DNA of 64,000 nt from Benincasa hispida (taxonomy: Eukaryota; Streptophyta; Magnoliopsida; Cucurbitales; Cucurbitaceae). The stretch is taken from NCBI RefSeq assembly GCF_009727055.1, contig NC_052357.1, forward strand, positions 14,235,376-14,299,375. The letters are read 5' to 3'. The stretch's first letter is position 1, and each line of letters begins with the position of its first letter. Of this stretch, positions 10,736 through 23,754 are shown piece after piece. The notes beneath the pieces are model-generated. The model was not told the DNA's origin. It searched no databases and saw only the letters and a list, made by a program, of their open reading frames with translations. Both the position numbers and the translations under genes were made by a program.

Positions 10736-13180
10736 TGCGTTATTTTATATGATGAAATAATGGAATGAGATGCGGTGATGGAAATGTGTTGAGCAACAAG
10801 TTTCTTGGTAAGTCCATGGTCAAACTCAAGGACTAGGGAAAACAGTATACGATGATAATTTCTAAGAAGACTTTGCGGTGACCAAATAAATCAAATAGTT
10901 GTTTGGGTTGTTGTTTGCGATATAAAAATAAATGTATGCGGCGAGTTTGAGAAAAGATCGATTATGCGATAGATACACTGAGTATGCGGAGGAATGGGTT
11001 GAGAAGGTCCTTAGCTAGCATTTCCCAGGAATGTGTTAAACTATGCGATCATGCTATACTCATGCGATAGAAAGTCATTTTCCAATGCAAATGCAGTGCT
11101 CCTAGTCCTAGGACACATGTGTTGAATGAAATAATCTTCATAGAGCTTATTCCTAAGTCTCTACTCTTTTACTATGCGATGATGCAAGATGCACACAAAG
11201 AAAAGGTGACCGCACACAATCATATCCTATCTCTAGGATGCATGCGACGCGTTAATAGCAAACATTGCTTATTCCTAAGCTCCTATCTCTTGATTATGCG
11301 TTCTAATCTGACTCTCCCGAGCCTAGATTCTAACCTGACTTTTTCAAACCTAGATCCTGTCCTTAGACTACCCTTCCGAGTATCTCTAGTGGACGAATGA
11401 TGCATACATAATACAAGATAATCGCATAGAGTGAAGATCCCCAATTATGCTAGCTAAGTGCTTTTCAACCCATTCGACAGATTTAGCTACTTATGCGTAA
11501 TAAACAGAGAGTGAACAGATATAAAGAAGTAAATTCCATTTCTATAGATGAAGTTAAGTACAAAATGACAATGGAAGATAAGGATAGAGAGCCTGGCAAC
11601 AATCCTTTGCTTACCAAGTCTTTTACATTGTCAACTCTATTCTGTTCAAAAGATATTCCTGCTTCCGCAGGAGCTGGCCCTCTCTCTGATCTCGACACTT
11701 CTGACACTCTCCCAAGTTCACCGGAACGATCTATCGATACAATCTTTCTTCTCTCGCTTTCGCCTTAAAATTAAAGAAAATCTAAGAACAAGGCTATTCT
11801 AACTATGGAGAAAATTATCTAAGTATCCAAACTCCTTTGCTGAAGGTTGCCTTTGGTATTTATAGAGCTTCGGGGTGAAAGACGGCTTCTCTCTTATGAT
11901 TACACAGATGGGATGGCTTTAATTCTCTGACTGATGCGTCAAAAATTTGTCATCGAAAAGCTGAGTGTACTTGTTATCGTTAGTGGCTTGTCAACTTAAT
12001 TCGGACTCGACCGTCGTCAGCTTTCTGTCCCATCGTGATTAATTATGCTTTTCACCCAAATGCACCCACCAAGTTGCGTCGGCTCTATGCGGCAATCCTT
12101 CTTGAGCAGATGTTTGCGAGCACAAATCACCGTAAAGCCTTGCGATAACACTGCGCTCGATCGTTGATTTCTTGTGATCGCACTTTCTAGCCTTGCGTTA
12201 ACGCATATTCTGCATAAAAATACCAAAGTTAACTGTTTTTATCCTTGCATATTTTTGACATTGTTATTTTTTTTTCTAACCTTGCACTGATCCAAGTGCC
12301 TCGCCTTCGTTTTGGCTTGCCCCCACGTGTGTCATGCGGACATCCAACAACGAGCAAGACGCTCTTTCTCAGACTAAACTCATACCTACTTGGCAGTGGA
12401 TTTGCGGTCATTTATTTATACGTTGATCCTAGCGACTTACTTTCGTTTTGGCTTACCTCCACGTGTGTCATGCGGACATTCAACTATGGGTAAGTGCCCT
12501 TCACAACTTAACTCTTATCAACATGGGTTTCCCCATTGCGTTGATAGTGGAGTTGTTATTCTCAAAATTTTCCCTCTTTTTTATTTTTATTTTATTTTTA
12601 TAGAGCTAAAAATAGCAAGGTCGAAAATAAATACCTCAGCCCCAAATTTAAAATGCGCCAATGTCCTCATTGCCAATAGATTGAAAGAAGTCATGCGATG
12701 TTCTTAGGAAGCAATGTAAAGAGTCAGTTTGAAAGAAAGCTAGCAGACCACTAACTTCTAGAAATATTTCATGAGGTGACTGTCCTAAAATTAAGTTGAC
12801 TCTAATATATACGAAAAAAATAGAAGCATACGTTTCATCATTGAAATCATAATTGACAAAGAGAAAGCATGCGGTGACTTACTAAATTTATCAATGTTAA
12901 ATAATTACGGTAATCAAAGAGGATGCGGTGATAAAATTTCAAAATTAAAATGCGATGCGATAGTGCATAATTTGGAATAAAGTGAAAGAAAAATACAACC
13001 CCCAAATTTGCGTTGTCGCCCGCATTATTTGTTGACGCATCCTGCTTTGCGGCGATCTACTTCCTTTGGATTGCAGTGACGAAATAAAGTAGTTGCATCT
13101 TCATGTAGCGCTTCTGCAATCGTGTACCTTGATCGTTGCAAGAAAATCATTGAGAGGGTCAAATAATATTAAAAAAATAG
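10736..13180 (-). mobile_element. Athila-like Ty3/gypsy fragment (LTR and 3' internal part)
   Basis: Similar in order and wording to the 3' part of the full element at 39101-47758: a GGTAAGTCCATGGTCAAACTC block near 10815, many ATGCG words, the duplicated GGCTTGCCCCCACG motif at 12308-12485, and a GCCCCAAATTT..CCTCATTGCCAA block near 12635. A polypurine-tract-like CCCCCAAATTT also occurs near 13000. No coding domain survives. Exact LTR borders could not be fixed. Confidence 0.55.
12308..12485 (-). repeat. Duplicated GGCTTGCCCCCAC motif, copy set 1
   Basis: Two units 133 bp apart share TTTTGGCTTGCCCCCACGTG and TCATGCGGACAT(C/T)CAAC. The same pair appears at 26085-26275 and 40980-41181, always on the internal side of the 3' LTR, and a single unit is at 51595-51631. 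Confidence 0.75.
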
Positions 13181-13379
13181 AGTTAACAAAATCTTTCACC
13201 ACAATCGTTCAACATGATCGCTTTTTTTTTTTTTTTGAACAGCTAAAGAAGTAAATATTCGATATCAGATAATAACAAGGTGATGAAAGTTTATGAAGTC
13301 TTGATGTAAATATACTAATGAGCATCACAAGAAATTGTCTCTAAATGTAGCTTTAAACCATTCTTAGATATCATCAAAC

Positions 13380-14310
13380 ATCATTATTTCCTAGTTGAGA
13401 ATGAGCCTAAATGCTCTAGCTCCCAACGTTTATTACCGACCAAGAGACCCATACTTTGGCCACTCATTTAGAACTGCTTACGTGCACGTGGCCATACTAA
13501 ATATCGTCATACCTTAGGTACTTCCACTTAGATACCTTTTCAAACCTGTCCTTCAGTATCGAGCTACTAAGATACCTTCTCAAATGTTCTTCGGAATCAA
13601 ATTGGTCAGGTACTTATCAAATGTCCTTCGGTACCGGGGTATTTTATAACATCAAGTTAAGTTTCATTGCCTACTATCTACACAAGAACTCATTTTCTTA
13701 TAGCCTTCCTCTAGGAAGCATATTTCAACATTAGAACTTAACTTTTGTAATGACTACATTACATACCTTGGCCTATGCTACACATATACAAGCCGGAAAA
13801 CATGTGTTAAGTTATTCTCCAACCATTTGTTGTTTGAAGGAGTATAAATTCATCATTCATGTCACTGTAACTGACTTAATCTTATATGCATAAGTACAGG
13901 AGACATTAATTCACTTAGTCACTCACTGCTCATCAAGCTCTTAATGGTTTATACGCCCCTCCTAGCTCTTCTTAGCCTGAAAGGATATAATTCCCGGTTA
14001 AACTACTTGGAATTCTTAGTAAAATACCTCAATTAATTCATTTATTAAAGGAACTTTCATCAACAAAGACAGCTTTACTGGCGAGATCCCCATGAGCGAG
14101 GTCAGCGAGATCCTCTAGAGCGAGATCAAGCTTTTCCTGGCAAACTTTCATCTTAACGATACTCACCTTACCAGCGATACTTAGCTCAATTCCTAGCGAG
14201 ATTCCCTTCTAGAGCAAGATCAGTGAGATTTCCTTTATAAACGAGATCCTCATCCTCATATCTCGCTATAACTCTCACGGTGAACTATTTGTTTGTTCTT
14301 CCCAAGCAGC
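13380..14310 (-). mobile_element. Gypsy LTR remnant related to 52919-54310
   Basis: Shares CTAGCTCCCAACGTTTATTA, CCAAGAGACCCATACTTTGG and repeated GGATACCTTCTCA-type words with 53640-54300 in the same orientation. The 14060-14280 part carries about eight degenerate copies of GCGAGATC. No coding region. From 14310 to 16040 I see only AT-rich DNA with nothing I can name. Confidence 0.5.
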
Positions 14311-16069
14311 TGTCTGCTTATGCACCGATTCTCTGTTATAACTTCAAAAAATTCATAACTCAAAATTCAGAGCTATTTTCAAGAAACTTCTTTCTACAAA
14401 CTTGTTTAGAATTGAGTTAAATTTCTTACCTTAAAATTTCAGCCAAAAGTTCCTCACAGTTTGGCTTGGAACTTTCAATCTTCACCTTGAGCTCTGATTA
14501 ACCCAAGATTCTGCCTCCTCTAACCTTTCTTCACTTCTTATTCTTCTCCTTGGGCAATCTTCCTCCAGTAAGACAACCTCGAAACTAGATTCTCTCTCGA
14601 ATGACACCAATTTCACTAAATTTGCTCATGTCAATTGTTGAAACTATGCTTTTGAAGTTCTTCTTCTAAAAACTTCCCATCACCTCCAGAGTTCAAGGGT
14701 TAACTGCCATGTTACTCCTTATTTAATATGTTTTTCCTTCCCTTCCATCATAATTCCTATAAATAAACATGAATTACTACTTAAAAAATATATAATATAA
14801 CATTTCTTTGGCTAAACATGCTTATCTAGGAAACCTAGAGTTCGGGGTTTATAGGATGAATGCATATGAAGTTGGATGAACGCATATGAGATTGGATGGA
14901 TGCATTCAAGGTCGTCATCCGGACATGTGGCTTGTTGGGGAGGAATCTTAAGCCTTAATCAAATAAGGTGGATGCACAAGAAGACATGCAAATATGAGAG
15001 CTATGTGTTGGCTAAAGGAAGAGGAAGACACCCTGGATTGTGATGATGTAGGGTTGCGTTGATAGTGTGGGAAAAAGACATGTCAAATAGGAGCTGGAAG
15101 ATGCTGGGCATTTGGAGAAGGTGAGGAATACACCTGGATGGGTTCAATTGTAGACTTCCCTCGTAATTAGTAGTTCAAGACAACAAAACCGCCTATTCTT
15201 CTGCAACTTCGGCATCCTATTGGGTTGCTTTTGATCTGGAAATATATTTTTCCCATCATTTTTTTATGAGGAGCCTTAGTTGTAGTTGTCATTTGGTATA
15301 AATACTATCTTGAGTTTTTTTTTTTAATAAATAAATAAGTGCATGTTTAATATTTTAAAATGGCCATTTCAGTTTCTGATTTTTCAAGAACAAGTTTAAA
15401 AAGGTCATTTCAGTGACACTTACACCTGTATTTTAAAGGATAAGAAAGAAAATCTAAAAGAATTAAAAAGAGAGAAAAAAGTATCTCACAAAGTAGGCAG
15501 TACAAGGTTATTCTTTTATTTAATAGACCAAAAGTTTTTGCATCCAACACATTTTTTTATGAAAGCTCAAATTTCAAATTGTAGTATTTTTTTTCTTTTT
15601 TCTTTTTAAATAAATTTGCAGTATTCTATTTACCTTGCAATAAATATTAACCATGAATGAGGAAACAATAAATTTCTAAGAGATTTTAAGGTTCTGTTTT
15701 GTTTAGGATGTGTTTGATTTAACTTTTTAGTGTTTAATTTTGAAAATAAGTCATTTTGATAAATAAAATTAAAATTTTAACAATAACTAAAAATAGCGTT
15801 TGAAACACTTTTAAAATGTATTTTAAACCATTTTTTTATCAAAAAAGTTTAAATAAAATAACTTTTTTTTTTAAAAAAAAAATCTCTAGTCAAGCCAAAC
15901 AAACACTTAACTTTACAAATGTTTAAATTTTAAATAAGTCATTTTGAAAAAAATTGAAGTGTTGGACAACCACTCAAAATGATTTTTGAAACACTTTTGA
16001 AGTGTATTTGAAATAACTTTTATTAAAGTAATTGTTCTAAATAATAAAATTACTAAATATATTTTCAAG

Positions 16070-16212
16070 TTTATAGTAAAATGTCATTGTCTATCAGTAA
16101 TGGACTGCGATGGACATCTATCATTGACACCAATAGATATTGATAGACCACGATAGATGTCTATCATAAAAAATCACTGATAGACAATAATATTTTATTA
16201 TATTTGTAAGTT
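16070..16212. mobile_element. MITE-like inverted-repeat element
   Basis: Ends pair as TATAGTAAAATGTCATTGTC and GACAATAATATTTTATTATA. The interior is built from GATAGACATCTATC-type words. A related element is at 16800-16925. No target duplication was determined. Confidence 0.5.
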
Positions 16213-16350
16213 GACCTATTTTTCTTTATTTGAAAATAATTTTTTTTTATTAGGAAAGCAAAATTTGTAGTATATATTCTCTTTACCTTCAAATTAAATA
16301 AATAAATATCAGTCCAAACACACTACACGTCTTCACTCCACTTGATGCTT

Positions 16351-16479
16351 TTTTTTAAGAGAAAACTACTTGATCATTCAACCATGGATGAAAATAAGAA
16401 TGCTTAATTAAATTTTTTTAAAGAGAAAACTACTTGATCATTCAACCATGGATGATAATGAGAATGCTTAGTTAAACTC
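16351..16479 (+). repeat. 65-bp tandem duplication
   Basis: AGAGAAAACTACTTGATCAT..CCATGGATGA(A/T)AAT begins near 16359 and again near 16423, with a handful of differences. Confidence 0.85.
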
Positions 16480-16799
16480 GCACTTACACCTCAATTTTAC
16501 AACATAAGGTAAAAATTTTGAAAGAAAATAATTTATACGATCCAAAACAGGTTAAAGGGAGAAAGTTTTGATTTTCATTTGACCATTTTAATTGATGGTC
16601 ATACCTATATATTAGGTAATTTCACATTAAATAGCCCCATTATAAATGGACAATTGTTTTATTTTTCACAAAAATTATAATTTAAGTTCAAAAGTATAGA
16701 GACCAAATTAGTATTTTAATCAAATATTTAAAAACTTGTGTTTAAGGTTTTCATAATTTCAAGAGTTATTTTCAAATAAAGGAAATAAACCAATTTATT

Positions 16800-16925
16800 T
16801 ATAAATATAGCAAAATGTCACCATCTATCAATGTCTTAGATGATTATTGCGGTCTATCGGCCACTGGTAGATGTCTATCGAAGTCTATTACTAATAAACA
16901 CCGACATTTTACTATAATTGAAAAT
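16800..16925. mobile_element. Second MITE-like copy
   Basis: Starts ATATAGCAAAATGTCACCAT and ends ACCGACATTTTACTATAATT, an imperfect inverted pair, with CTATCGG..GATGTCTATCG inside. Same family as 16070-16212. From 16930 to 17680 there is AT-rich spacer only. Confidence 0.5.
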
Positions 16926-17927
16926 ATTTTCAGAAGTTTTGCCCATTAAAACAATTACCATAATTTAAAGTCCTACAGAATCATACATAAATTTACTTTT
17001 ACCATTTATCTTTTTTATTACAAATATATAAACAAGTCTCTTTAATTTGAAGAGTTCACTGAAAATCCTAATATTTTGGCTTTTTTATTGTCTTTTTGTT
17101 AATTACTTTTTCTATTTTAGAATTATTTTCACATGAATATTGGAGTGATTTTCTAACTTGTAGGTATAAATACTATTTAGGTTTAGATCTTTTATATTGT
17201 TTTATTTTTTTTAAAAAAAAAATCTTGGACTTAATAGATTTCTCTAAAATTCTAAAATTATAAATTTTGTGACAAATAAAATCATTTTATAAATTTAGGA
17301 ATTCGAAAAAAATTAATTCTTAGGACTCCTTTCATATCTATATGTGCATCTATAGTATATATAAAAGACATCATGTGGAGAACTTTTTGTTTCTATTTTA
17401 CCCTTTCATTATAAACATTTTCTCTATTAATTTGGTGGTAAATTTTGTCATTCAATAATAAGTGTATAGGTTTCTCCAATAAATTTATTTTAATCTTAAT
17501 TAAAACTATGAATTGTTTCTTCAATTTTGCTTTCTCGGGTTGAATTAAAATAAGAATGGGAGGGTTTCAAAAATTCAATTGAAATTATATATTTATACTC
17601 TATTTAATTAATTAAAGTAATAGCAAATTAAATGATTTGTAATGGGCATGCATTGCAATTACAAAATCTATCATCATCATGAATAATATATATAGAGAAT
17701 ATAAGATATTTAAAATTTTGATCACGAGTGTAACTCAACTATCATAATACTTGTACTATCGACCCAACGACCAAGGATCGAGACTTTTGTATTACAGAAT
17801 AGTAATAGACGACAACCAAAGTCTTCAGCTTTATCTTACATTTACCCAAACTCACATCACACACTTGTTCATCACCTCTAAACTATTGAGCAGCCTGCTT
17901 CCAAAGCTCCCTCCTTTGTCATCCACC

Positions 17928-20900
17928 ATGGCTGAAGCTATTCTCTTCAACGTTACTGCAGACATCATATTCAAACTGGGCTCTTCCCTACTCCGAGAGT
18001 TTGGATCGCTGTGGCGTGTCAAGGATGACCTTGACAAACTCGAAGACACTCTTTCTGCCATTCAATCTGTGCTTCACGACGCAGAGGAGCAGCAGTCCAA
18101 GAACAGTCAAGTGAATGATTGGGTTTTAAAGCTTAAGGATGTTTTGTACGAGATTGATGACTTGATCGACAAGTCGTCTTATGAAACCTTGAGAAGGCAA
18201 GTTCTAGCCAAAGACCGAAGAAAGAGAAAACAAGTATGTACCCTCTTCTCCAAATTTAAATTTAGTTGGAAAATATGTCACAGATTCAAGGAAATTAGGC
18301 AGAGGTTACAAGCTATTAATGATGATAAAAATCAATTTAGCTTTTGTAAGCATGTGATAGAGAAAAGGGAAGACGAAGGGTTGAGAAAGAGACGGGAGAC
18401 TCACTCTTTTATACTTGAAGAGGAAGTGATTGGTAGGAGTAATGACAATGAAGCAGTCATAGATCTTCTACTAAATTCCAACACCAAAGAGAATATTGCA
18501 GTAGTTTCCATTATTGGAATGGGAGGATTGGGAAAGACTACCCTTGCTCAATCTATTTATACCCATCACAATATGACTAAGAATGGGTTTCAGTTGAAGT
18601 TATGGGTGTGTGTTTCCGAAGAATTTGATCTGAAAGTTATTATCCAAAAGATAATAGAGTCTGCAACTGGGAAGAAGCCTGAATCATTCCTACAAATAGA
18701 TTCATTACAAAGTGAGCTTAGAAAACAAATTGATGGAAAGAAATATTTGCTTGTTATGGATGATGTGTGGAATGAGAAAACAGAGGAATGGTTACATCTG
18801 AAAAGATTGTTGATGTGTGGTGCAAAGGGTAGTAGGATTTTGATCACAACACGCAGTGAACAAGTTGCTAAAACTTTTGACTCTACTTTCGTCCATTCTT
18901 TACGAATTTTGAATGCACCCAATTCTTGGTTATTGTTTCAAAAGATGACAGGTTTGGAAGGATATTCAGACAATCAAGAGGAGCTTGATGAAAAGGATTC
19001 AAATTTGGTCCAAATCGGCAAGGAGATTGTATCAAGGTTAAATGGTGTTCCTCTCGTAATAAGAACCATTGGAGGACTTTTAAAAAATAACAAATCAGAA
19101 AGATTTTGGTTGTCTTTTAAGGATAAGGAACTTTACCAAATTTTGGAACAAGGATATAATGATCTAAAGGAAATAAAATTCATTCTTGAGCTCAGCTATA
19201 AGTATCTCCCAACTAATTTGAAGCAATGTTTCCTCTATTGTGCTTTGTTCCCCAAAGATCATGAAATTCAAAAGGATGAACTTATATTACTATAGAGAGC
19301 ACAAGGTTTCATTCAATCAAATGGTAATAAAGATGATAACCTCATTGATATTGGTGATGATTATTTCATGGAGTTATTATCAAGGTCATTTTTTCAAGAG
19401 GTTGTAAAAAATGATTTGGGAGACATAAAAGCATGTAAGATGCACGATTTGATGCATGATATGGCTTGTTCGATAATGAATAATGAATGTGTGTGTGGAT
19501 TGATCAGAAATGTCATCGATAAAAGAACTCGTCACTTTTCATTGGAAGAATATTGTCATGAAAATCAACTTATGGAACCATTATCTAAGGCGACATATTT
19601 GAGGACACTTTTTATTCGAAATTGTGCTGTTGATTCCCCATCGAATTTGGAAGAAATCTTTCATAATATTTCTCGATTGCGAGCATTGTGAGCATTAGAC
19701 TTAAGTTTTGGCTTAAATACAAATAATTTGGAGTTTATTGGTAAGTTGAAACATTTGAGATATTTGAGGATTGTGGGGAGAATTACATATCTTCCAGATT
19801 CTATTACGAAGTTGTATCATTTAGAAACATTTATCATTAAATGCTGTGATCATTTAGTAAATTTATCCAGTGTAGAAAACTTGATTAACCTTAAGCATTT
19901 GGATCTTTCAGATAATTTTAAATTAGAATCTCTTCCCGATTCTATTACTGAATTGTGTAAGTTGGAAATACTTATCCTTCAAAGTTGTAGGATAGAATTT
20001 CCCAAAGTTGTAAAAGATTGGAGCAATCTTAGGCAACTTGATCTTACAGACAATACAAGTATAGTATTCCTTCCTGACTTTATTACTCAATTAAATAATT
20101 TGGAAACACTTATCCTTTTTCGGTGTATAAATTTAAAAGAATTGCTGGAAGATACTAAAAGATTGATCAACCTTAAGCATCTTGATTTGAGAGAATGTTT
20201 TAGTCTCACTCATATGCTAGAAGGGTTAGGTGAGCTAACTAATCTTCAAACAATAAATCAGTTTGTGTTAGAAAAGAATAAGGGCTGTGAATTAAAGGAG
20301 TTGGGTGGACTTATCAAGTTGAAAGGAATATTAAGTATTCAAGGATTGAAATTTTGTACAAGTATTGATGGAGAAACGAAGGGTAAATTCTTGCAACTAA
20401 CGTCAGGTCTTCAAGAGTTGAAATTAGATTGGTGGAAACAAGGTGCACATAATGAACTTACAAGTTTTGAGTTGGACGATGTGATCTACGAAAGTGTTTT
20501 AGATTGCTTACAACCACATTCAAATCTTCAAAAGATATCTATTCATAACTACGGTGGATTGAAGTTATGTAATTGAATATCCTCTAATTTCCTCGGTTGT
20601 CTTGTCACTATATGTTTTTCTCATTGTAATAGATTGCAACATCTCCCCCGATTCGATCAGTTTCCTAGTCTCAAGCATCTTGAGCTTGATTACTTACCCA
20701 ACGTCGAGTACATTATTGATGTCAACAATGATGATTATGTTTCTTCATCAACATTTTTTCCATCCCTCGAGGAATTACGGATTTCGAAGATGCCTAAGTT
20801 GGTGAGATGGTGCAAGGGTACAACTCCTATAATATTTCCTTACCCTTTTGAATTAACTATTAATGATTCTTCTCCTCTGCATGTGTTGAAGTCTTTCCAT

Positions 20901-21392
20901 GCACCTAATTTGAAGGCATTGCGAATTGGTCTGTCAGATGATGAGTTGGATGTTGTACCATGGAAAGATTATGAAAACCTCACCTCTCTACATCTCGTCT
21001 TTGTGAGTAATTTGGAGTACTTGCCCGAGTGTTGGCAACATTATATGAAACCTCTTCAACATCTTTCTTTAGATTCTTGTGAAAATTTGAAGAGCCTACC
21101 AGAATGGATTGGTAACCTCACCTCACTCACAGAATTATATATTCGTAATTGTGAAAAGCTAACTTCGCTACCACATGGAATTGGCAACCTCAACTCACTC
21201 ACACGATTGGGGATTGATTCTTGTCGAAATCTAGCTTCGCTACCAGAAGGGATTCGACACATCCCTAATTTAAAATGCTTAGACATTGTCGAATGTCCCA
21301 TATTGGAAAAAAGCTGCAAGGAAGACACCGGAGAAGATTGGCCTAAGATTGCCCATATCCCCGACCTACGAATTTACTACACTCATTATTGA
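17928..21392 (+). pseudogene. CC-NBS-LRR (CNL) resistance-type gene with three nonsense codons
   Basis: CNL proteins are intracellular receptors that detect pathogen effectors and trigger plant immunity. The frame starts at an ACCATGG context and stays in one register for 1154 codons. Domains in order: Rx-type coiled coil (about residues 1-170, with an IDDLID core), P-loop GMGGLGKTT (197-205), RNBS-A LKLWVCVSEEFD, kinase-2 YLLVMDDVW (near 272), RNBS-B SRILITTR, GLPL-type GVPL (near 373), RNBS-D CFLYCALFPKD, MHD-type MHDLMHD (near 505), then leucine-rich repeats to the end. Stops interrupt at 19293 (TAG, where Trp is usual in this family), 19689 (TGA) and 20574 (TGA, Trp likely). There is no frameshift. 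Each stop is one transition from a plausible sense codon. An intron-like GTATGC..CAG at 21404-21500 lies in the 3' UTR, and an ATATATATA stretch near 17686 could be a TATA box. Either a young pseudogene or an allele broken in this accession. A 455-residue CC-NBS product is still possible. Confidence 0.88.
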
Positions 21393-21403
21393 CTTCCAAA
21401 AAG

Positions 21404-21500
21404 GTATGCAAATCAATTCTCTCATTAGTTTTATGTAGATATTACTCTTTGAGAAAGCAATACTTCCATTTTAATATCTTTTACTTTTCTCTTTGTACAG
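21404..21500 (+). other. Possible 3' UTR intron of the CNL gene
   Basis: AAG/GTATGC donor eleven bases after the final stop and a pyrimidine-rich tract ending TTTGTACAG. A 97-bp intron here would be a normal plant size. Prediction only. Confidence 0.4.
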
Positions 21501-21959
21501 GCTACAACTGTATATGAAGTATATATGTCATATATGCACCATCATACCATACATGGTTGTTTTCTTATGTCATTAAATCTTTTTACTGATTTTGATGGTA
21601 GTGATTGTATAACTGTAGATGAATCTCTAATGTTACCGATTTTTATCTGAGAAGACTGCTTCAAAATACTTTGGAAGAAAATTGAACAGAGAATAACATA
21701 ATGGGTAATATAATATTGATAAAATTGATTTCAACTGATTATTATGTAGACATTTATAGAACTAATTACCAATTTGGGATATAATGATTTTGGGCTTTGG
21801 TGTTCATTGTACACATTACTTGTTGTTTAATCTTTACCATTGAAATTGAGATTGTTTTTTGGAATCTTACAGTACTTTGCACCTTGCTTAAATAGAGAGG
21901 AGAATAGCAGCTGCTTGTGGAGGGACGAACTAAAGAGAATTATCCAAAATAAAATTTAA

Positions 21960-22100
21960 TGAAAGAGTGCAGTTTAAGCTATGGAAGACTTTCATTCTGA
22001 AGAAGTGTAAGCTCTTCTTTTGGTCAGCTCTCTATGGTGAGGTGAACACTGCTGATAAGGTCCAAACAATAAATTCCAATATTTCTCTTTGTGGAATAAA
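21960..22100 (+). mobile_element. LINE reverse-transcriptase C-terminal (zf-RVT) relic
   Basis: In the frame starting at 21967 the translation reads VQFKLWKTFILKKCKLFFW and continues SALYGEVNTADKVQ. This fits the zf-RVT region of plant non-LTR retrotransposons (typical pattern: LWK..PKKVKFFLW..and N(T)xxKLQ). The rest of the element is gone and the frame degenerates after the cysteine near 22095. It lies 570 bp past the CNL stop. Confidence 0.55.
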
Positions 22101-22520
22101 TTTCTATTGGGTTTGGGATATGTTGAGGGTGCTAAATATATGTTAACCTAGTTGAGATATCCGAGTGCACCTCCCGATCCCTCTTTATATATTCTCCAAT
22201 TTCGTGCTAAAAAAAAGAGATATATTAGTTGTTGTGTACATGTTATTATTGATAGTGGAGATTTTGACTACGGTAACATGATTTTTTACTCCTCAATTTA
22301 AGGAAGTTTTCCATGTTAAAATTTGTTGGTGTTATATGTTTGTTTATTTAATTTTCAGCTTACTTAATTTCTACTAGATATTCAAAAAGAGATGAAAGAT
22401 AATTTGAATGAAAGCAAAATGTGGTCAATTCAGCCAAGAAGGTCAAGGAATTAATAAAGAAGGATGTCTACCTCCTTAACTTTGCCTCCATATTTCCAAA
22501 CATATGGTAGGTTATTTCAA

Positions 22521-22595
22521 GCGAGCGTAATTCAGTTGGTATCCGAATGTGAGTTAATGACCACGTAAGGATGTGGTTCATATCCCCAATTTTTA
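22521..22595 (+). mobile_element. tRNA-related SINE-like head
   Basis: An A-box-like TAATTCAGTTGG (22528-22539) and a B-box-like GGTTCATATCC (22575-22585) are spaced as in Pol III promoters. No cloverleaf is apparent, which fits a SINE head. From 22600 to 23400 there is AT-rich spacer with nothing recognised. Confidence 0.35.
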
Positions 22596-23403
22596 TTTGG
22601 ATTAGAAAATTCATTTCGGCCTTTAAAGGATATAAGACATTTGTAAAAGAATAAAAATAAAGTCAATATTTTAGATTTTAAACTAACTCGATTCATGCTT
22701 ATCTTTAATTAGAAGCAAACAACCATATTTAAATGCAATGTCTTCATTGCTAGTTTTCAATGTTTTAAATTAGCAATAAACCTTGATTAGGTTTTGTAAT
22801 ACATCTCGTATCCTTATTATTTCTCTATTTGGTTAGTTAGGTGAAATACAATCATTAATTATTTCAACTTTATTGCAATATTGATTTTTTATTTCCTTTT
22901 GTTTTTTCATTTTTATTCTTCATTCATCTTTTTTCCAATCACTGTGGGATCATATGTACATGCACTGCCTTTTTCTTTTTTAAAGTTGATTTACCTTTGG
23001 AAAAAAAAAAGAGACAAACAAAAGAAAAAGCATCACACAGAGTGGTAGTGTAACATTATTATTTGATCAGCTCAAAGACCAAAACATTTTTTTATTTTTT
23101 ATTCTTATAAATCCCAAACACATTTTTAATGAAAGCTAAAATTGTGGTATCAATAGTTACAAATGACAAATATTGAACCCCTTCATTCCAATTTCACCTC
23201 TGTTGAGCCTTCCTCCAAATTTGCTACACCAACTAAACTCGATAGATCACTTTTTTTTTTTAATTATTTTTTTAAATTTATCTATTGAAATAACAGAAGT
23301 ACTTTTGATTATACTCACATGGTTTTTACTTCTTGATTTTGGGAGGTAAAAAATAACGTTGTTATTGTAGTTTATTGTTTTAATTTATATTCCCTAATTA
23401 ATT

Positions 23404-23745
23404 CACTACAAGAAAATTAAGCTATTTCGACAATTTTTTATCGGAAGCTATAAAAAACCTTTGAAAAAGATATACATTTATTGAAGGTATTGGAAAAACC
23501 TTTGAGAAATATGTAGTTTTTATTGAAGGTAATAAAAACACCTTTGAGAAATATAACAATGTTATTAAATTTATCAAAGGATTTCAGAAAACCTGTGAAA
23601 AAATTTATTCTTAATAAAATTATTAAAGATGAGATTTATTTTAATAAAAAATATATATTAACATTTATCAAAGGTTGTTAAAATACCTTTGGAAATACTT
23701 ACTTTTATCAAAGGTTAGTAGAAACCTTTGAGAAAAATATGCATT
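23404..23745 (+). mobile_element. CACTA left terminus with sub-terminal repeats
   Basis: CACTACAAGAAAATTAAGC is the left end. It is followed by at least six alternating copies of AAACCTTTGA and TATCAAAGG, the expected sub-terminal repeat arrangement. I found no matching right end downstream in this window, so the element is either truncated or rearranged. Confidence 0.6.
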
Positions 23746-23754
23746 TGTAATAAG

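Noticed and set aside
12245..12707. Two plus frames of 82 and 105 codons with a shared peptide
   Set aside because: The shared peptide comes from the duplicated GGCTTGCCCCCAC motif of the Athila-like fragment.
19293..19295. Programmed stop read-through in the CNL
   Set aside because: No read-through context is evident, and three independent stops point to decay or error.
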